A stretch of DNA of 64,000 bases from Flavobacterium psychroterrae (GCF_018380615.1 NZ_JAGYVZ010000021.1:48256-112255); one strand, 5' to 3'. Positions 53,319 to 63,786 are shown, counted from the stretch's first letter. Program-made: numbers and translations. The notes: a model not told the origin generated them from the letters alone.

Positions 53319-53995
53319 TCCTGATCGCTTAGATAATATCCGTAGCCTATTTTAGTCCTGATGAGTTTTGTTTCGTGATCTTTATCTATTTTTTTTCTTA
53401 GAAAATTAATATAAACTTCTATTGTATTCTGATTGGTTTCAATATGATAATCCCAAAGTTTTTCGGCGATAAATTGTTTTGAAAGTACTTTGCCTTTGGC
53501 ATGAGCCAAAATTAAAATGAGTTTAAACTCTTTAGGAGTAAGTTTGATTTCTTCGCCGGAACGAAATACTTTCATATCCTCTTCGAGAATTTCTAAATCC
53601 TGAATGATAATTTTTTTCTCTACTTGCTGAGGAATTTCTTTTCGTCTTAAAAGTGACGTTATTCGGGCAAATAATTCCTGAAAATGAAATGGTTTTACCA
53701 GATAATCGTCTGCGCCATTATCAAAAGAAGCCAGTTTATCTTCGATTTCGCTAAAAGCGGTTAACATTATAATGGGCGTTTTTTTATCAATTTTCCTGAT
53801 ACCTTTGCAAACATCGATTCCGTTTATTCCCGGAACATTGATGTCCAGAATGATTAAATCATATTCGTATGGGAAATATTTTTTTAATAATAATGAGCCA
53901 TCGTAATAAGGAAAACACTCGAATTCTTTTGAAGTAAAAAATGCTGAGATTTCCTTTGATAAAGTAAAATCATCTTCGAGTAATAGTATTTTCAT
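53315..53995 (-). CDS. OmpR/PhoB-family response regulator (CzcR/CusR-like)
   Basis: A 226-residue regulator. The receiver (LLLEDDFTLSKEISAFF; phosphoacceptor in LIILDINVPGINGIDV; KPFHF lysine) is followed by a winged-helix domain (IKLTPKEFKLILILAHAKGKVLSKQFIAEKLWDYH; RTKIGYGYYL). The ATG at 53995 is chosen over an upstream TTG at 54013. It is translationally coupled to the kinase by a 4-bp ATGA overlap. Its predicted binding repeats lie upstream of the TolC gene at 51910-51950. Confidence 0.94.
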   Translation of the reverse strand: MKILLLEDDFTLSKEISAFFTSKEFECFPYYDGSLLLKKYFPYEYDLIILDINVPGINGIDVCKGIRKIDKKTPIIMLTAFSEIEDKLASFDNGADDYLVKPFHFQELFARITSLLRRKEIPQQVEKKIIIQDLEILEEDMKVFRSGEEIKLTPKEFKLILILAHAKGKVLSKQFIAEKLWDYHIETNQNTIEVYINFLRKKIDKDHETKLIRTKIGYGYYLSDQE

Positions 53996-54009
53996 TTTGG
54001 TTTTTATTA

Positions 54010-54042
54010 GCAAATTCGGTTATTGTTTGTAACCGAATTTGC
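54010..54042. promoter_or_regulatory. 13-bp perfect inverted repeat upstream of the response regulator
   Basis: GCAAATTCGGTTA (54010-54022) and TAACCGAATTTGC (54030-54042) with a 7-nt loop, 14 bp before the regulator ATG. There is no T-run on the minus strand. It could be an operator, a 5'-UTR hairpin or a weak end for the M42 transcript. Confidence 0.55.
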
Positions 54043-54058
54043 ATTTTTAGAATTTATC

Positions 54059-55147
54059 TTATTTAAAATAAGAAAACGTTTCATTGTTTTCAATTTTCAA
54101 TAAAGATTCATAAATAAGCTTAATTACGTTTTCAACATCTTCTCTGTGAACCATTTCTACAGTAGTATGCATATAACGCAAAGGCAAAGATATTAATGCC
54201 GATGCCACACCACCGTTACTGTAAGCAAACGCATCCGTATCTGTTCCTGTCGCGCGTGAAGTTGCATGACGCTGAAACGGAATTTTATTTTCTTCGGCTG
54301 TGTCAATGATCAAATCACGCAATTTATTTTGAACTGCGGGAGCGTAAGCAATCACAGGACCTTTACCCATTTTGAGATCGCCTTCTACTTTTTTATCGAT
54401 CATTGGCGTTGTTGTATCGTGACAAACATCAGTTACAATGGCAATATTTGGTTTAATGGTTTGCGCAATCATTTCGGCTCCGCGAAGACCAATTTCTTCC
54501 TGAACTGAGTTTACAATATACAAACCAAACGGAAGTGTTTTTTTATTTTCCTGTAATAAACGCGCAACTTCGGCAATCATAAAACCGCCCATTCTGTTGT
54601 CAATGGCACGACAAACAAATTTATTTCCGTTTAAGATCATAAATTCATCAGGATATGTAATTACACAACCTACATGAACGCCCATTTCGAGAACTTGCTC
54701 TTTTGTTTCGCAACCTAAATCAATAAAAATATTGCTGATTTTTGGTGATTCTTCTTTATCACGTAAACGTGTGTGAATTGCGGGCCATCCAAAAACTCCT
54801 TTTACAATTCCTTTTTTAGTATGTATATGCACTCTTTTTGATGGTGCAATTTGATGGTCAGAACCACCGTTTCTAATAACATATAATAAACCATCATCTG
54901 TAATATAATTTACATACCATGAAATTTCATCGGCATGACCTTCAATTACAACTTTAAATGGAGCATCAGGATTAATAACTCCCACAGCTGTTCCGTATGT
55001 ATCTGTAATAAAAGTGTCAACGTATGGTTTTAAATAATTCATCCAGAGTTTTTGACCTTCGCTTTCATATCCGGTAGGAGAGGCATTATTGAGGTAGCTT
55101 TCCAGGAAAGCAATTGAGGTATCTTTTAAGATAGATTCTGTGCTCAT
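54059..55147 (-). CDS. M42-family glutamyl aminopeptidase-like enzyme
   Basis: A 362-residue cytosolic metallo-aminopeptidase of the M42 family, which forms tetrahedral dodecamers and removes N-terminal residues from peptides. The metal and catalytic residues are visible in VVIEGHADEISW, CRAIDNRMGGF, NSVQEEIGLRGAEM and VTDVCHDTTTP, with the final histidine in MHTTVEMVHREDV. Length is normal. It starts next to the divergent DUF4294 gene. The N-terminal residue preference is unknown. Confidence 0.94.
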   Translation of the reverse strand: MSTESILKDTSIAFLESYLNNASPTGYESEGQKLWMNYLKPYVDTFITDTYGTAVGVINPDAPFKVVIEGHADEISWYVNYITDDGLLYVIRNGGSDHQIAPSKRVHIHTKKGIVKGVFGWPAIHTRLRDKEESPKISNIFIDLGCETKEQVLEMGVHVGCVITYPDEFMILNGNKFVCRAIDNRMGGFMIAEVARLLQENKKTLPFGLYIVNSVQEEIGLRGAEMIAQTIKPNIAIVTDVCHDTTTPMIDKKVEGDLKMGKGPVIAYAPAVQNKLRDLIIDTAEENKIPFQRHATSRATGTDTDAFAYSNGGVASALISLPLRYMHTTVEMVHREDVENVIKLIYESLLKIENNETFSYFK

Positions 55148-55170
55148 AAAAATATTTTTTTGCTAATTTA

Positions 55171-55178
55171 TAAATTTG
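55171..55178 (+). promoter_or_regulatory. Candidate promoter of the DUF4294 gene
   Basis: TAAATTTG fits the -7 consensus and gives a leader of about 45 nt. No TTG lies at the right spacing upstream. Confidence 0.4.
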
Positions 55179-55228
55179 GTATTAGAGTTGTATATAAATA
55201 TATAATTTTACACTTAAATTATGATTCA

Positions 55229-55912
55229 ATGAGATTTACTTACTGTATTTTATTCTTTATACTGATTTCGTTTACAAGTCACGCTCAGGTCACACCCAAG
55301 GAAAACCAACAAATGGGGTATATATTGACGGAACAGGATTCTATTTTAAACGATACTATCGAGTTGCCTGAGATTATTATTTCTAAGGAAAAACTGGATC
55401 CAGAGTCGCAAAAGCAATTTCTGATTCTGCAAAATCGGGTTTATAAAGTGTATCCTTATGCAAAATTAGCTGCGGACAGACTTACTGCTTTAAATAGCGG
55501 AATGGCGCGTTTAAAAACGAATCGTGAAAAGAAAAAATATTTTAAGATTGTTGAAGATTATCTTAATAATGAATTTGAAGCGCGTTTAAAAAAATTATCC
55601 CGAAAGCAAGGTCAGATTTTGGTAAAATTGGTGCATCGACAAACCGGAATTACAACTTATGAACTCATAAAAACCTTAAAAAGCGGTTTTAAAGCTTTTG
55701 TATCTAATACAACTGCCAATCTATTTGATATTAGCTTAAAAACCGAATACAAACCTTTTGAATCAAATGAAGATTATTTGATTGAAACAATCCTTTTAAG
55801 AGGATTTGAATCCGGTCGATTAGTGAATCAGAAACCGGCAAATCCGGTAAATTATGATGAGCTTATGAATCATTGGCAATCTAAGGCAAAAGAGGTAAAA
55901 GCAGATCGATAA
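55229..55912 (+). CDS. DUF4294-domain protein
   Basis: A 227-residue exported protein. The start at 55229 gives a signal peptide (MRFTYCILFFILISFTSHAQ). The mature part is the DUF4294 region, including ELPEIIISKEKLDPESQKQFLILQNRVYKVYPYAKLAADRL and KYFKIVEDYLNNEFEARLKKLSRKQGQILVKLVHRQTGITTYELI. The family is confined largely to Bacteroidota and has no known function; the conserved RQTG-type core is present. The longer frame from 55160 adds a stretch with no signal character. It is divergent from the M42 gene. Confidence 0.88.
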   Translation: MRFTYCILFFILISFTSHAQVTPKENQQMGYILTEQDSILNDTIELPEIIISKEKLDPESQKQFLILQNRVYKVYPYAKLAADRLTALNSGMARLKTNREKKKYFKIVEDYLNNEFEARLKKLSRKQGQILVKLVHRQTGITTYELIKTLKSGFKAFVSNTTANLFDISLKTEYKPFESNEDYLIETILLRGFESGRLVNQKPANPVNYDELMNHWQSKAKEVKADR

Positions 55913-55947
55913 TGTAATTATTATATGCCTTTGGCTTACACTCTAAA

Positions 55948-55982
55948 AAAATCCCTACAAGTAATTGTAGGATTTTTTTTGG
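55948..55982 (+). terminator. Terminator after the DUF4294 gene
   Basis: TACAA pairs with TTGTA and flanking AATCC pairs with GGATT, with one bulge and a 4-nt loop, then a run of eight T. Confidence 0.8.
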
Positions 55983-56217
55983 ACTACAGTTTTTGGATTA
56001 CGAATAATTTGGAATTAAAAGAATTTACCTACTTAATTAGTAAATTTTATTTTTGCTGTGATATGCGATGAATACTGATCTTTTGTTATAATATTGTTTG
56101 CTAAGATGTTTTTATTGTCTTTATTTAACAAATTAGTTGTGGATAAAATTTGTAGTTAAAAGTATAATTTGTAGGTTTACTCTTCGCAACCATTTGTTAA
56201 CCAAAATATAATACATT

Positions 56218-59200
56218 ATGAGAATAAAATTACTTAGTTTGTTTATGTTATTACTAATCATTCCCTTATGGGCTCAGAAGGGAACAGATGCTGATTTTAC
56301 TATCTCCATTAATGGAAATAGGATTCCAACCACAACTAATTTTAAACAGCAGTTTAAGGATAAAAAAATTACAAGCAAACAAAATCCCAAAACGGAATAC
56401 ACTTTGTTGCAGTTTACAAAAATTCCATCTGTAGATGAGCAGCAAAAATTAAAAAGCCAGGGAATAACTTTGCTTAGTTATTTGGCTAATAATGCTTATT
56501 ATGCTGCAATTTCTTCTGACTATTACAGCAAAAGCACTGCGTCAGATAATATAAGAGCAGCAATTGCAATTGATCCGCATTATAAGTTAGATCCAATGAT
56601 TGTTGATAATGCTATTCCGGATTATGCCTCAGAAGGTGGTAACGGAATCAAAGTTGTTATTAGCTATTTTGAAGGGGTTGATAATAAAGTTATTTCGCAG
56701 GATTTAGCCGCTTTATTTGTTAAAAGCAGTAAAAATGATACTTCTTTCAATGAAGTTTATGTACAGGCTACTAAAGAGAAACTTGAAGAAATTGCAAAAC
56801 TCAATTGGGTTCAGAATATAGAATTAGTTCCTGCGCCCGTTGAAAGCGATAACAAACCGGGAGTATCTTCTCATAAAGCGAATGTGTTAGGATCCTTAAT
56901 TCCGGGTCTTGGATATGGATTAACCGGAAAAGGAGTTAAAGTAGGTATTTGGGATGGAAATCTTGAACAGCATAAAGACCATACCGGACGTGTTATTAAC
57001 AAAGAATATGAATCAAATTCTTCACACGGAGATCACGTTTCAGGAACTATTGGCGGAGCTGGTTTATTAGATCCAAAAGCAAGAGGAATGGCTCCGGAAG
57101 TACAAATGTACGGATGGAATTTTAATACTCAGTCAAATGGTTTAAGTGTTCAGCAGGAAAGACTTATTTCTGCTAATCAGGATGGTATTGAAATTACATC
57201 AAATTCTTATGGAGTAAATTTAACTTCTGGATATAATACGAGACGCTATGATACAGGAGATCGTGGTGACGATAATGTTACTACTTTGTATCCTTATCTT
57301 TTAACGATTTATTCTAACGGAAATGCACAAACGGCGTATCCTGGAGGTTTTAATACTTCTACAAAAAATTCCAAAAATGCATTGCACGTAGCTGCTAATA
57401 ATCCGGATGATTTAATTAGTAGTTATAGTAGTTTCGGACCTACAATTGACGGACGTTTAGTGCCTCAAATTGCTGCTGTTGGTACTGATGTTTATTCATT
57501 AGATTACAGTAACTCTTATCAGGTAATGAGCGGAACATCCATGGCAACACCTGGAACTACGGGAACTGTGGCTTTGCTTTATGAAAGATATAAAAACATT
57601 TACGGCACAAAACCTTTGGCTTCTTTAATGAAAGCTTTGGTGACAAATACTGCCAAAGATGCTGGTAATCCTGGTCCTGATTATAAATATGGATTTGGAA
57701 ACTTAAATGGTCTTAGAGCTGTTAAAGCTCTAGATAATAAATTGTTTTATACTGCAAGTGTAGCTAACGCAGCCACTTACGAAAAAGATATCGTAGTTCC
57801 TGCGGGACTCGTTACATTAAAAGTAATGTTAGTGTATTCAGATTTGCAAGGTACGCCGGGAGCAACTGCGATTCAGGTAAATGATTTAGATATTAAAATC
57901 GTAAAAGATGGTACAACAACTTTACCATGGGTTTTAAATCCAACTGCACCAAATGCAAATGCTACGCGCGGAGTTGATAATATGAACAATATTGAGCAAA
58001 TAACTTTAGATAATCCTGCTGCAGGAACGTATAAAATTATTGTTACAGGTACGAGAGTGCCTCTTGCAACTCAGGAATTTTCTGTAGTTTATGATTATGT
58101 AGCGCCTGAATTAATTTTGACTTATCCTATTGGAGGAGAAAAATTCAATACAGAAACTACAGAATATATACGTTGGGACTATGAAGGAGAACCTAAAAAC
58201 TTCACTCTTGAATATTCTGTTGATGGAGGAATTAACTATCAATTAATAGCGAAAGATATTCCATCAGCAGCAAGAAATTTTGCATGGAAAGTTCCTGCGG
58301 GAATTGTTGCTAATGCAAAAATCAGAGTTATTGCGGGAACAAAAGTTGATGCTTCAACAGCTGTTTTTAATATTATAACAGAACCTAAAAATTTAGTTAT
58401 TGCACCATCTGCTTGTGGTACATCATCATATAAAATGGATTGGGATCCAATTGCAGGAGCTAAATATGAAGTTTTAAAAATGAACGGATACAAGTTTGAT
58501 GTTGTAGCAACTGTTACTGATCCTACTTATACTTTTACAAATCTTACTTCTGGAACTGATAACTGGTTTTCAGTACGAACTGTAGATATTGCAACAGGAA
58601 TTGTGTCTGAAAGAGTTAGGGCTGTAAATGTAGAGCCAGTTTCTGCACCTGTAATCAATACAGTAACTTTGCCTTTTGTTGAAAATTTTAATTCAAGAAA
58701 AGCGACTAATTACGTTTTTTCAAAAGGAACAACAGGAACTGTAAAATACGAATATATTGATGCTAATTTCTTAGATGGAGCAAAAATGGCCGGATCAGGT
58801 GACGTGTCTGCATCTCCGTGGGTTGCCAGCACATCAGCAAATGCTTTTACAAATAATCCTAATTTTATTAAAAAAGTATCTTTTTGTGATATTGATGCTT
58901 CAACACTTGCTGGAAAAGCACTTCGTTTAAAATTTAATTTGATATGGAATAGTGTTGGACCGGTAAACAAAAACTTTTTCAGACTTGTAGTAAACGGAAC
59001 TCCAGTAAATAGCTATGAAAATGTAGGCGTTTACGGTGGAACTGCTTTAGCAGGAAATACTGAATTAATATATGATTTATCTGCTTATGCCGGAACTACA
59101 TTTAGCATCGCTTTTGAGTCGGTTATGGATAATGATGTTATTGTGGTAAGTAATGAGAACGTTTATAGCTCAGTATTTATAGATAATATTTCACTTTTTG

Positions 59201-62200
59201 AAGCTACAGCTACAGATCTTGAATTGTCATCGTTAATTCCTAATACAGGACTTACGGCTGCCGAAACAGTAAAAGTAAAAGTGTACAATCACTCTCCGGT
59301 TGCAATAAGCAATATTCCGGTTTCTTATAAAATAAATGGTGGAGCAGAAGTAGTTGAAACTATTCCTGGTCCTGTAAATCCTTTGAGTGAAGTATCATAT
59401 GATTTCGTACAGAAAGCAGATTTTTCAACTCCGGGTTTATATACCGTAATAGCAAATGTTAATTATACAGGTGATGCTGTAATCGCTAATAATACTATTG
59501 AAGAAGAAGTTACAAATGTAGGAACTGATGTTGTAATAGGAACAGTAGCTAGTGTAACTACTTGTTCAGCAACATTTACAGATGGAGGAACTCGTTATGG
59601 AAATTATGGTGATCAACTTACACAAATAATTACATTTAAGCCTCAAACAGTTGGAAGCAGTATTAATGTGAATTTTACTGACTTCGATTTAGAACCAAAT
59701 TATGATTTTTTATATATTTATAACGGTCCAACAACTGCTGCTACATTATTAGGTGCTTTTACTGCGGGCGATTTACCACCATCATTGACATCTACGGCTG
59801 TTGGAGGAGAATTAACATTCAGATTTGTTTCCGATGAGATTGAGAACGCAAGAGGTTGGATTGCAGATATTACTTGTGTTGCAAAACCAGTAGTTAATGA
59901 TGTGACGATAGCTTCTATAGTTACTCCGGAAGTTCTTGGTAAAAAAACAAATGCACAGGATATTACTATCAGAGTAACTAATTTAGGACCAAATGTTTTA
60001 ACAAATTATCCTGTATTTTATCAGGTAAATGGCGGACCAAAAGTTACTGATGTTGTTCCTACTATTGCAGCTTATGCAACTGTAAGTTTTACTTTTACTA
60101 CAAAAGCAGATTTATCAATTGTTGATGCAACTTACACAATCAAAAGTGGAGTTGATATTGCCGATGATAATGCAACTAATGATACACGTGAAAAAATTGT
60201 TTATAACAAAAATGAATTGCCAGTTCATACTAATACAAACGGATACGCAATTGCTAAGTTAAAATGGAATGATGTTGTAAATAGTTCTGGCACTACTGCA
60301 TATTCTGATTTTAAAGCAATCAAAATTCCAGTTTATGCAGGATTTACTTATCAGCCGGAAGTAACGATTACAAAACCGGAAACACCAATTACAAGAGATC
60401 AGTCAGCATCTGCAGTAGGAGTGTTTACTATGATTGTTATTGATTTAAACGGAGATGGTAATTTGACAGATGAATTTTATGCAGGAACTTTTTGGGTAAA
60501 TACTACGCCAACTTCTGCATCACCTGCAATCCCGTCAACAACAAATACACATTATTTTAGAAATAATTTTACCTTAGTAGGAGGATTAACAATTCCGGCA
60601 GGAACAGTTGGAGGTGAAAAATTAATGCGTGTAATACACATGTTCCGTTCGCCATCAGAATATTATAATGTTAATTTAGGACCCACTTTTGACGGACTAA
60701 CAAGTTCAAGAAGTGATTTTGAAGTAGAAGAATACACAATTAATGTATTACCATTTACAGCTGCTGATGCAAGTGTAGAAAGAATAGTAGCACCAATTAA
60801 GCCAGGTAATGCGCCAGTCACCGTGACCGCTTTGATTCGTAATTATTCAACTACGGCAATTACTAATTTCCCTGTAGTATATAAAATTAACGGAGGTACA
60901 GAAGTAATACAAAACTTTACAGGTTCAATCGCTGCAGGAGCAACAGCTAATTTTACATTTACTGCGAAAGCTGATTTAGGAACTCCCGGAGATTACACAA
61001 TTGATGTCTATACACAATTAGTGGGAGATACAGATGTTACAAACGATGCTAAATCAGTAACACTTTCACATGCTGCAAATTATGTAACAAATGTTACAGG
61101 AACTTTTGATGGGGTGAACGATTTTATTAAAACAGATGTTACTCCAGCTTTAAATCTTACGAGCAATTATACATTTGAAACTTGGGTGAATCAAAAAGCG
61201 ACAACTGTATTTGGAAGACTTTTAGATAAAAGTACAGTATTAGCATTTATACATAATAATAGCAGTTTATCTATTTATAAAGAGAACAGTTTGGTAGTTT
61301 CAATTACAACTCCTACAGGTTCATATGTAATTAATACAGCAGTTAATTCGATTAAGCAAAATACGTGGCATCATATTGCTTACACAGTAAGTGCTGCAAA
61401 TGTTTACACAGTTTATATTGATGGGGTTGCTGTTCCTTTTACAAGTACAGGTACTGCAAATGCTGCCTCTTCAAATGCAACAGCTGCTGCATATATAGGT
61501 AATAATGCAGGTTTAGCACGTGGTTTAAATGGTAATATAGACGAAATTCGTATTTGGTCAGGTGTCCGTGATCAGGCTACAATTGAGGCTAATGCAATGA
61601 CAAAATATGTTGGAAACGAGCCTGGATTATTAGCTTATTACTCTTTTTCAGAAGGGGACAAGCAATTTGTTTTTGACAGCACGATTAGCGATAATACAGC
61701 TGTTGTTACAAATGCTGATACTAATGGTTTAGGAGAAGGGAAATTTTGGAATGTACCGGTGTTGTTACAAAAATTAGAATTTGTAAATCAACTTTCATCT
61801 TCTTATGATATTCCGACTAAAACATTTTCAATTTTATTAAATGATGGAGCCGATATTACTGCTGCAATTGCTAATTATTCATTAGGAATGAAAAGTATTG
61901 CAAAAATAAACGGAACTACTCAGGTTAACGGAGTTACAACAAACGATTTTACAAATCCGGTTACTTTAACAGTAGAAGGTGTTGGTTTCAATACCGGAAT
62001 CACTGAAACATATACGATTAAAGTAATTACAGGATTAAGTAATGAAAGCAAATTACTTGCTTATGACTTCAAAACAGCTTCTAATCCAGGATTGCTGCAA
62101 GAAATTAATACTGATATTGTTGGAAATAATGCTACCAAAACAGTACCATTTGGTTACAATGTATCAAATTTAGTAGCGGATTTCGCAGTTTCTCCAGGAG

Positions 62201-63111
62201 CAGAACTATACATCGATGGAGTAAAACAGTTAAATTCAAAAGTAGCTGCTTCAGATTATACGAATAGTTTCTTGGTAACTGTAGTTTCAGAAAATAAACT
62301 TTCGCAAACAAATTACACTGTCACTATTAATGCTAAAAATTCAGAAGCAAGTATTATCAGCTATTCAGTTCCAAATCAAGTAGGATCAAGCGTTATAGAT
62401 CCAGCATTAAAAACCATAAAAGTTTTGGTAAATAATAATGCTAATTTGAGCGTATTAGTTCCTACGGTTCAGCTTTCAGATTTCGCTACATTACGTATTG
62501 GTACTTATATTCAAAATAGCGGAGTAACAACTCTAAATTATACAGCACCTGTAGTTTATAATGTAACTGCCCAAAACGGAACTGTAGAGAACTGGACTGT
62601 GACAATTGAAATTGCTAAACCAACTATTACACTTTTGGGTGATCCAACAATAACAATTGATAAAGGTTGTGCATTTGTAGAACCAGGTTATACAGCAGCA
62701 GATAATTTAAATACAGACTTAACAGCTTCTGTTGTAGTTTCAGGTACTGTTGATGTAAATACAACTGGTCAATATACATTAGTTTATACTGTGAAAGATG
62801 CATTACTAAATGAAACTATAGTAAGTCGTATAGTAAATGTTTCAAGCACTGTATGTTCCCTAGGATTGCCTACAAATGCCATAAATGGTTTTGTATTGTA
62901 TCCAAATCCTGTTACACAAGATAAGGTGTACATAGAAACTGCATCAGCTGGCACAAAAAGTATTTTGATTTCTGACATGTCTGGAAAAAAAGTACTTTCA
63001 GTTCAAACAGAAAAAAATGAACTAAATCTTTCTGGCTTACAAACAGGAGTGTATTTAATAAAGGTAGAACAAGATGGAAACACATCTATTGAGAAACTAA
63101 TTATTAAATAA
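56218..63111 (+). CDS. Giant secreted subtilase (S8) with CUB, LamG and T9SS type A domains
   Basis: A 2297-residue exported protease. Signal peptide (LLSLFMLLLIIPLWAQ), propeptide-like region, then the S8 catalytic domain with D246 (VGIWDGN), H270 (HGDHVSG) and S441 (SGTSMATPG). A jelly-roll-like P-domain follows. Then come CARDB-like repeats, a CUB-like domain (about 1105-1225; TDFDLEPNYDFLYIYNGP), a LamG/ConA-like domain (about 1625-1800; NTWHHIAYTVS, GNIDEIRIWSG), DUF5018-like repeats, and a DUF5011-like Ig domain (about 2135-2215). The C-terminus is a T9SS type A sorting domain (YPNPVTQDKVYIE; LQTGVYLIKVE). It is secreted through T9SS and likely kept at the surface or released; the substrate is unknown. 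Confidence 0.95.
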   Translation: MRIKLLSLFMLLLIIPLWAQKGTDADFTISINGNRIPTTTNFKQQFKDKKITSKQNPKTEYTLLQFTKIPSVDEQQKLKSQGITLLSYLANNAYYAAISSDYYSKSTASDNIRAAIAIDPHYKLDPMIVDNAIPDYASEGGNGIKVVISYFEGVDNKVISQDLAALFVKSSKNDTSFNEVYVQATKEKLEEIAKLNWVQNIELVPAPVESDNKPGVSSHKANVLGSLIPGLGYGLTGKGVKVGIWDGNLEQHKDHTGRVINKEYESNSSHGDHVSGTIGGAGLLDPKARGMAPEVQMYGWNFNTQSNGLSVQQERLISANQDGIEITSNSYGVNLTSGYNTRRYDTGDRGDDNVTTLYPYLLTIYSNGNAQTAYPGGFNTSTKNSKNALHVAANNPDDLISSYSSFGPTIDGRLVPQIAAVGTDVYSLDYSNSYQVMSGTSMATPGTTGTVALLYERYKNIYGTKPLASLMKALVTNTAKDAGNPGPDYKYGFGNLNGLRAVKALDNKLFYTASVANAATYEKDIVVPAGLVTLKVMLVYSDLQGTPGATAIQVNDLDIKIVKDGTTTLPWVLNPTAPNANATRGVDNMNNIEQITLDNPAAGTYKIIVTGTRVPLATQEFSVVYDYVAPELILTYPIGGEKFNTETTEYIRWDYEGEPKNFTLEYSVDGGINYQLIAKDIPSAARNFAWKVPAGIVANAKIRVIAGTKVDASTAVFNIITEPKNLVIAPSACGTSSYKMDWDPIAGAKYEVLKMNGYKFDVVATVTDPTYTFTNLTSGTDNWFSVRTVDIATGIVSERVRAVNVEPVSAPVINTVTLPFVENFNSRKATNYVFSKGTTGTVKYEYIDANFLDGAKMAGSGDVSASPWVASTSANAFTNNPNFIKKVSFCDIDASTLAGKALRLKFNLIWNSVGPVNKNFFRLVVNGTPVNSYENVGVYGGTALAGNTELIYDLSAYAGTTFSIAFESVMDNDVIVVSNENVYSSVFIDNISLFEATATDLELSSLIPNTGLTAAETVKVKVYNHSPVAISNIPVSYKINGGAEVVETIPGPVNPLSEVSYDFVQKADFSTPGLYTVIANVNYTGDAVIANNTIEEEVTNVGTDVVIGTVASVTTCSATFTDGGTRYGNYGDQLTQIITFKPQTVGSSINVNFTDFDLEPNYDFLYIYNGPTTAATLLGAFTAGDLPPSLTSTAVGGELTFRFVSDEIENARGWIADITCVAKPVVNDVTIASIVTPEVLGKKTNAQDITIRVTNLGPNVLTNYPVFYQVNGGPKVTDVVPTIAAYATVSFTFTTKADLSIVDATYTIKSGVDIADDNATNDTREKIVYNKNELPVHTNTNGYAIAKLKWNDVVNSSGTTAYSDFKAIKIPVYAGFTYQPEVTITKPETPITRDQSASAVGVFTMIVIDLNGDGNLTDEFYAGTFWVNTTPTSASPAIPSTTNTHYFRNNFTLVGGLTIPAGTVGGEKLMRVIHMFRSPSEYYNVNLGPTFDGLTSSRSDFEVEEYTINVLPFTAADASVERIVAPIKPGNAPVTVTALIRNYSTTAITNFPVVYKINGGTEVIQNFTGSIAAGATANFTFTAKADLGTPGDYTIDVYTQLVGDTDVTNDAKSVTLSHAANYVTNVTGTFDGVNDFIKTDVTPALNLTSNYTFETWVNQKATTVFGRLLDKSTVLAFIHNNSSLSIYKENSLVVSITTPTGSYVINTAVNSIKQNTWHHIAYTVSAANVYTVYIDGVAVPFTSTGTANAASSNATAAAYIGNNAGLARGLNGNIDEIRIWSGVRDQATIEANAMTKYVGNEPGLLAYYSFSEGDKQFVFDSTISDNTAVVTNADTNGLGEGKFWNVPVLLQKLEFVNQLSSSYDIPTKTFSILLNDGADITAAIANYSLGMKSIAKINGTTQVNGVTTNDFTNPVTLTVEGVGFNTGITETYTIKVITGLSNESKLLAYDFKTASNPGLLQEINTDIVGNNATKTVPFGYNVSNLVADFAVSPGAELYIDGVKQLNSKVAASDYTNSFLVTVVSENKLSQTNYTVTINAKNSEASIISYSVPNQVGSSVIDPALKTIKVLVNNNANLSVLVPTVQLSDFATLRIGTYIQNSGVTTLNYTAPVVYNVTAQNGTVENWTVTIEIAKPTITLLGDPTITIDKGCAFVEPGYTAADNLNTDLTASVVVSGTVDVNTTGQYTLVYTVKDALLNETIVSRIVNVSSTVCSLGLPTNAINGFVLYPNPVTQDKVYIETASAGTKSILISDMSGKKVLSVQTEKNELNLSGLQTGVYLIKVEQDGNTSIEKLIIK

Positions 63112-63129
63112 GATTTTTTCTTAACTATT

Positions 63130-63164
63130 AAAGCGACTACCAAGTAGTCGCTTTTTTTTTTTTG
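63130..63164 (+). terminator. Terminator after the subtilase gene
   Basis: An 11-bp stem (AAAGCGACTAC with GTAGTCGCTTT), CAA loop, then a run of ten or more T. Confidence 0.92.
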
Positions 63165-63388
63165 ATATCTATTAAATCAAAAATTTTCAAAATAACTATA
63201 AGGATAGTTTTTAACTCCTATATACAAGGTATGATTTTCGATCACCTACAACCCGATAGGTTTTCAAAACCTTTCGGGTTTATTTTTGCTACCTATATAT
63301 AGGAGGGGTTTTTATTCAACGGATCAATTCTGAGTTATCGGGACAAGCTTTTTGGAATTTGGAATTTGGAATTTTTAAAACTGGAGTT
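63165..63388. other. Intergenic region with hairpins
   Basis: AACCCGATAGGTTTT (63250-63264) and AAAACCTTTCGGGTT (63266-63280) form a hairpin with one mismatch and a T-rich tail, a second possible terminator. A CCTATATATAGG palindrome follows near 63292-63303. No gene. Confidence 0.5.
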
Positions 63389-63480
63389 TAAATAAGGAGC
63401 TATTTCCCGCTATGCGTTGCAATCTTTTGCTTTTTAAAGGAAAAAGCAAAAGGATTTCCACTTCTATCGGGGCTAGGGAA
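63389..63480. repeat. Dispersed intergenic repeat, copy B
   Basis: The reverse complement of copy A (26265-26356) at roughly 85-90% identity. The central hairpin pairs CTTTTGCTTTTT with AAAAAGCAAAAG. It lies upstream of the predicted rRNA operon. Confidence 0.85.
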
Positions 63481-63786
63481 GCAGTTTTCAGAAGAAGATC
63501 AGGTATAAAAGAGAAATAAAACGCTCCAAAAAGTAAAACTTAGCGCCTTTGCGACTTTGCGCGAAACTATAAAATCCAATAAAATCCAGCTTTGTGTCTT
63601 ATTAAGACCCACGGTAAGCCAGGAAAAGCAAAAAAAACAAACCTTCGCGCCTTAGTGCCTTTGTGACCCAACTACCCAAAACAGGCAAAACACAACAAAA
63701 TCCTTCAAAGACAAAAAAACTTCGCATTATAAAAAACTTCAAACCAGCGAGTTATAAAAAACATTGAAATTATACAATAAAAAGGC
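63481..63786. other. Intergenic 'ctttgcg' region before the rRNA promoters
   Basis: About 300 bp with short repeats of CCTTTGCGACTTTGCG and GCGCCTTAGTGCCTTTGTG, related to those at 31450-31661 and 35467-36075. No gene and no strong hairpin. Confidence 0.4.

Noticed and set aside
56218..63111. Nearby peptidases (S9 at 40956, M42 at 54059, S8 at 56218) as the activating protease of the gasdermin-like gene
   Set aside because: They lie more than 25 kb away, two are exported, and nothing in the sequence connects them to the 13240-13941 gene.
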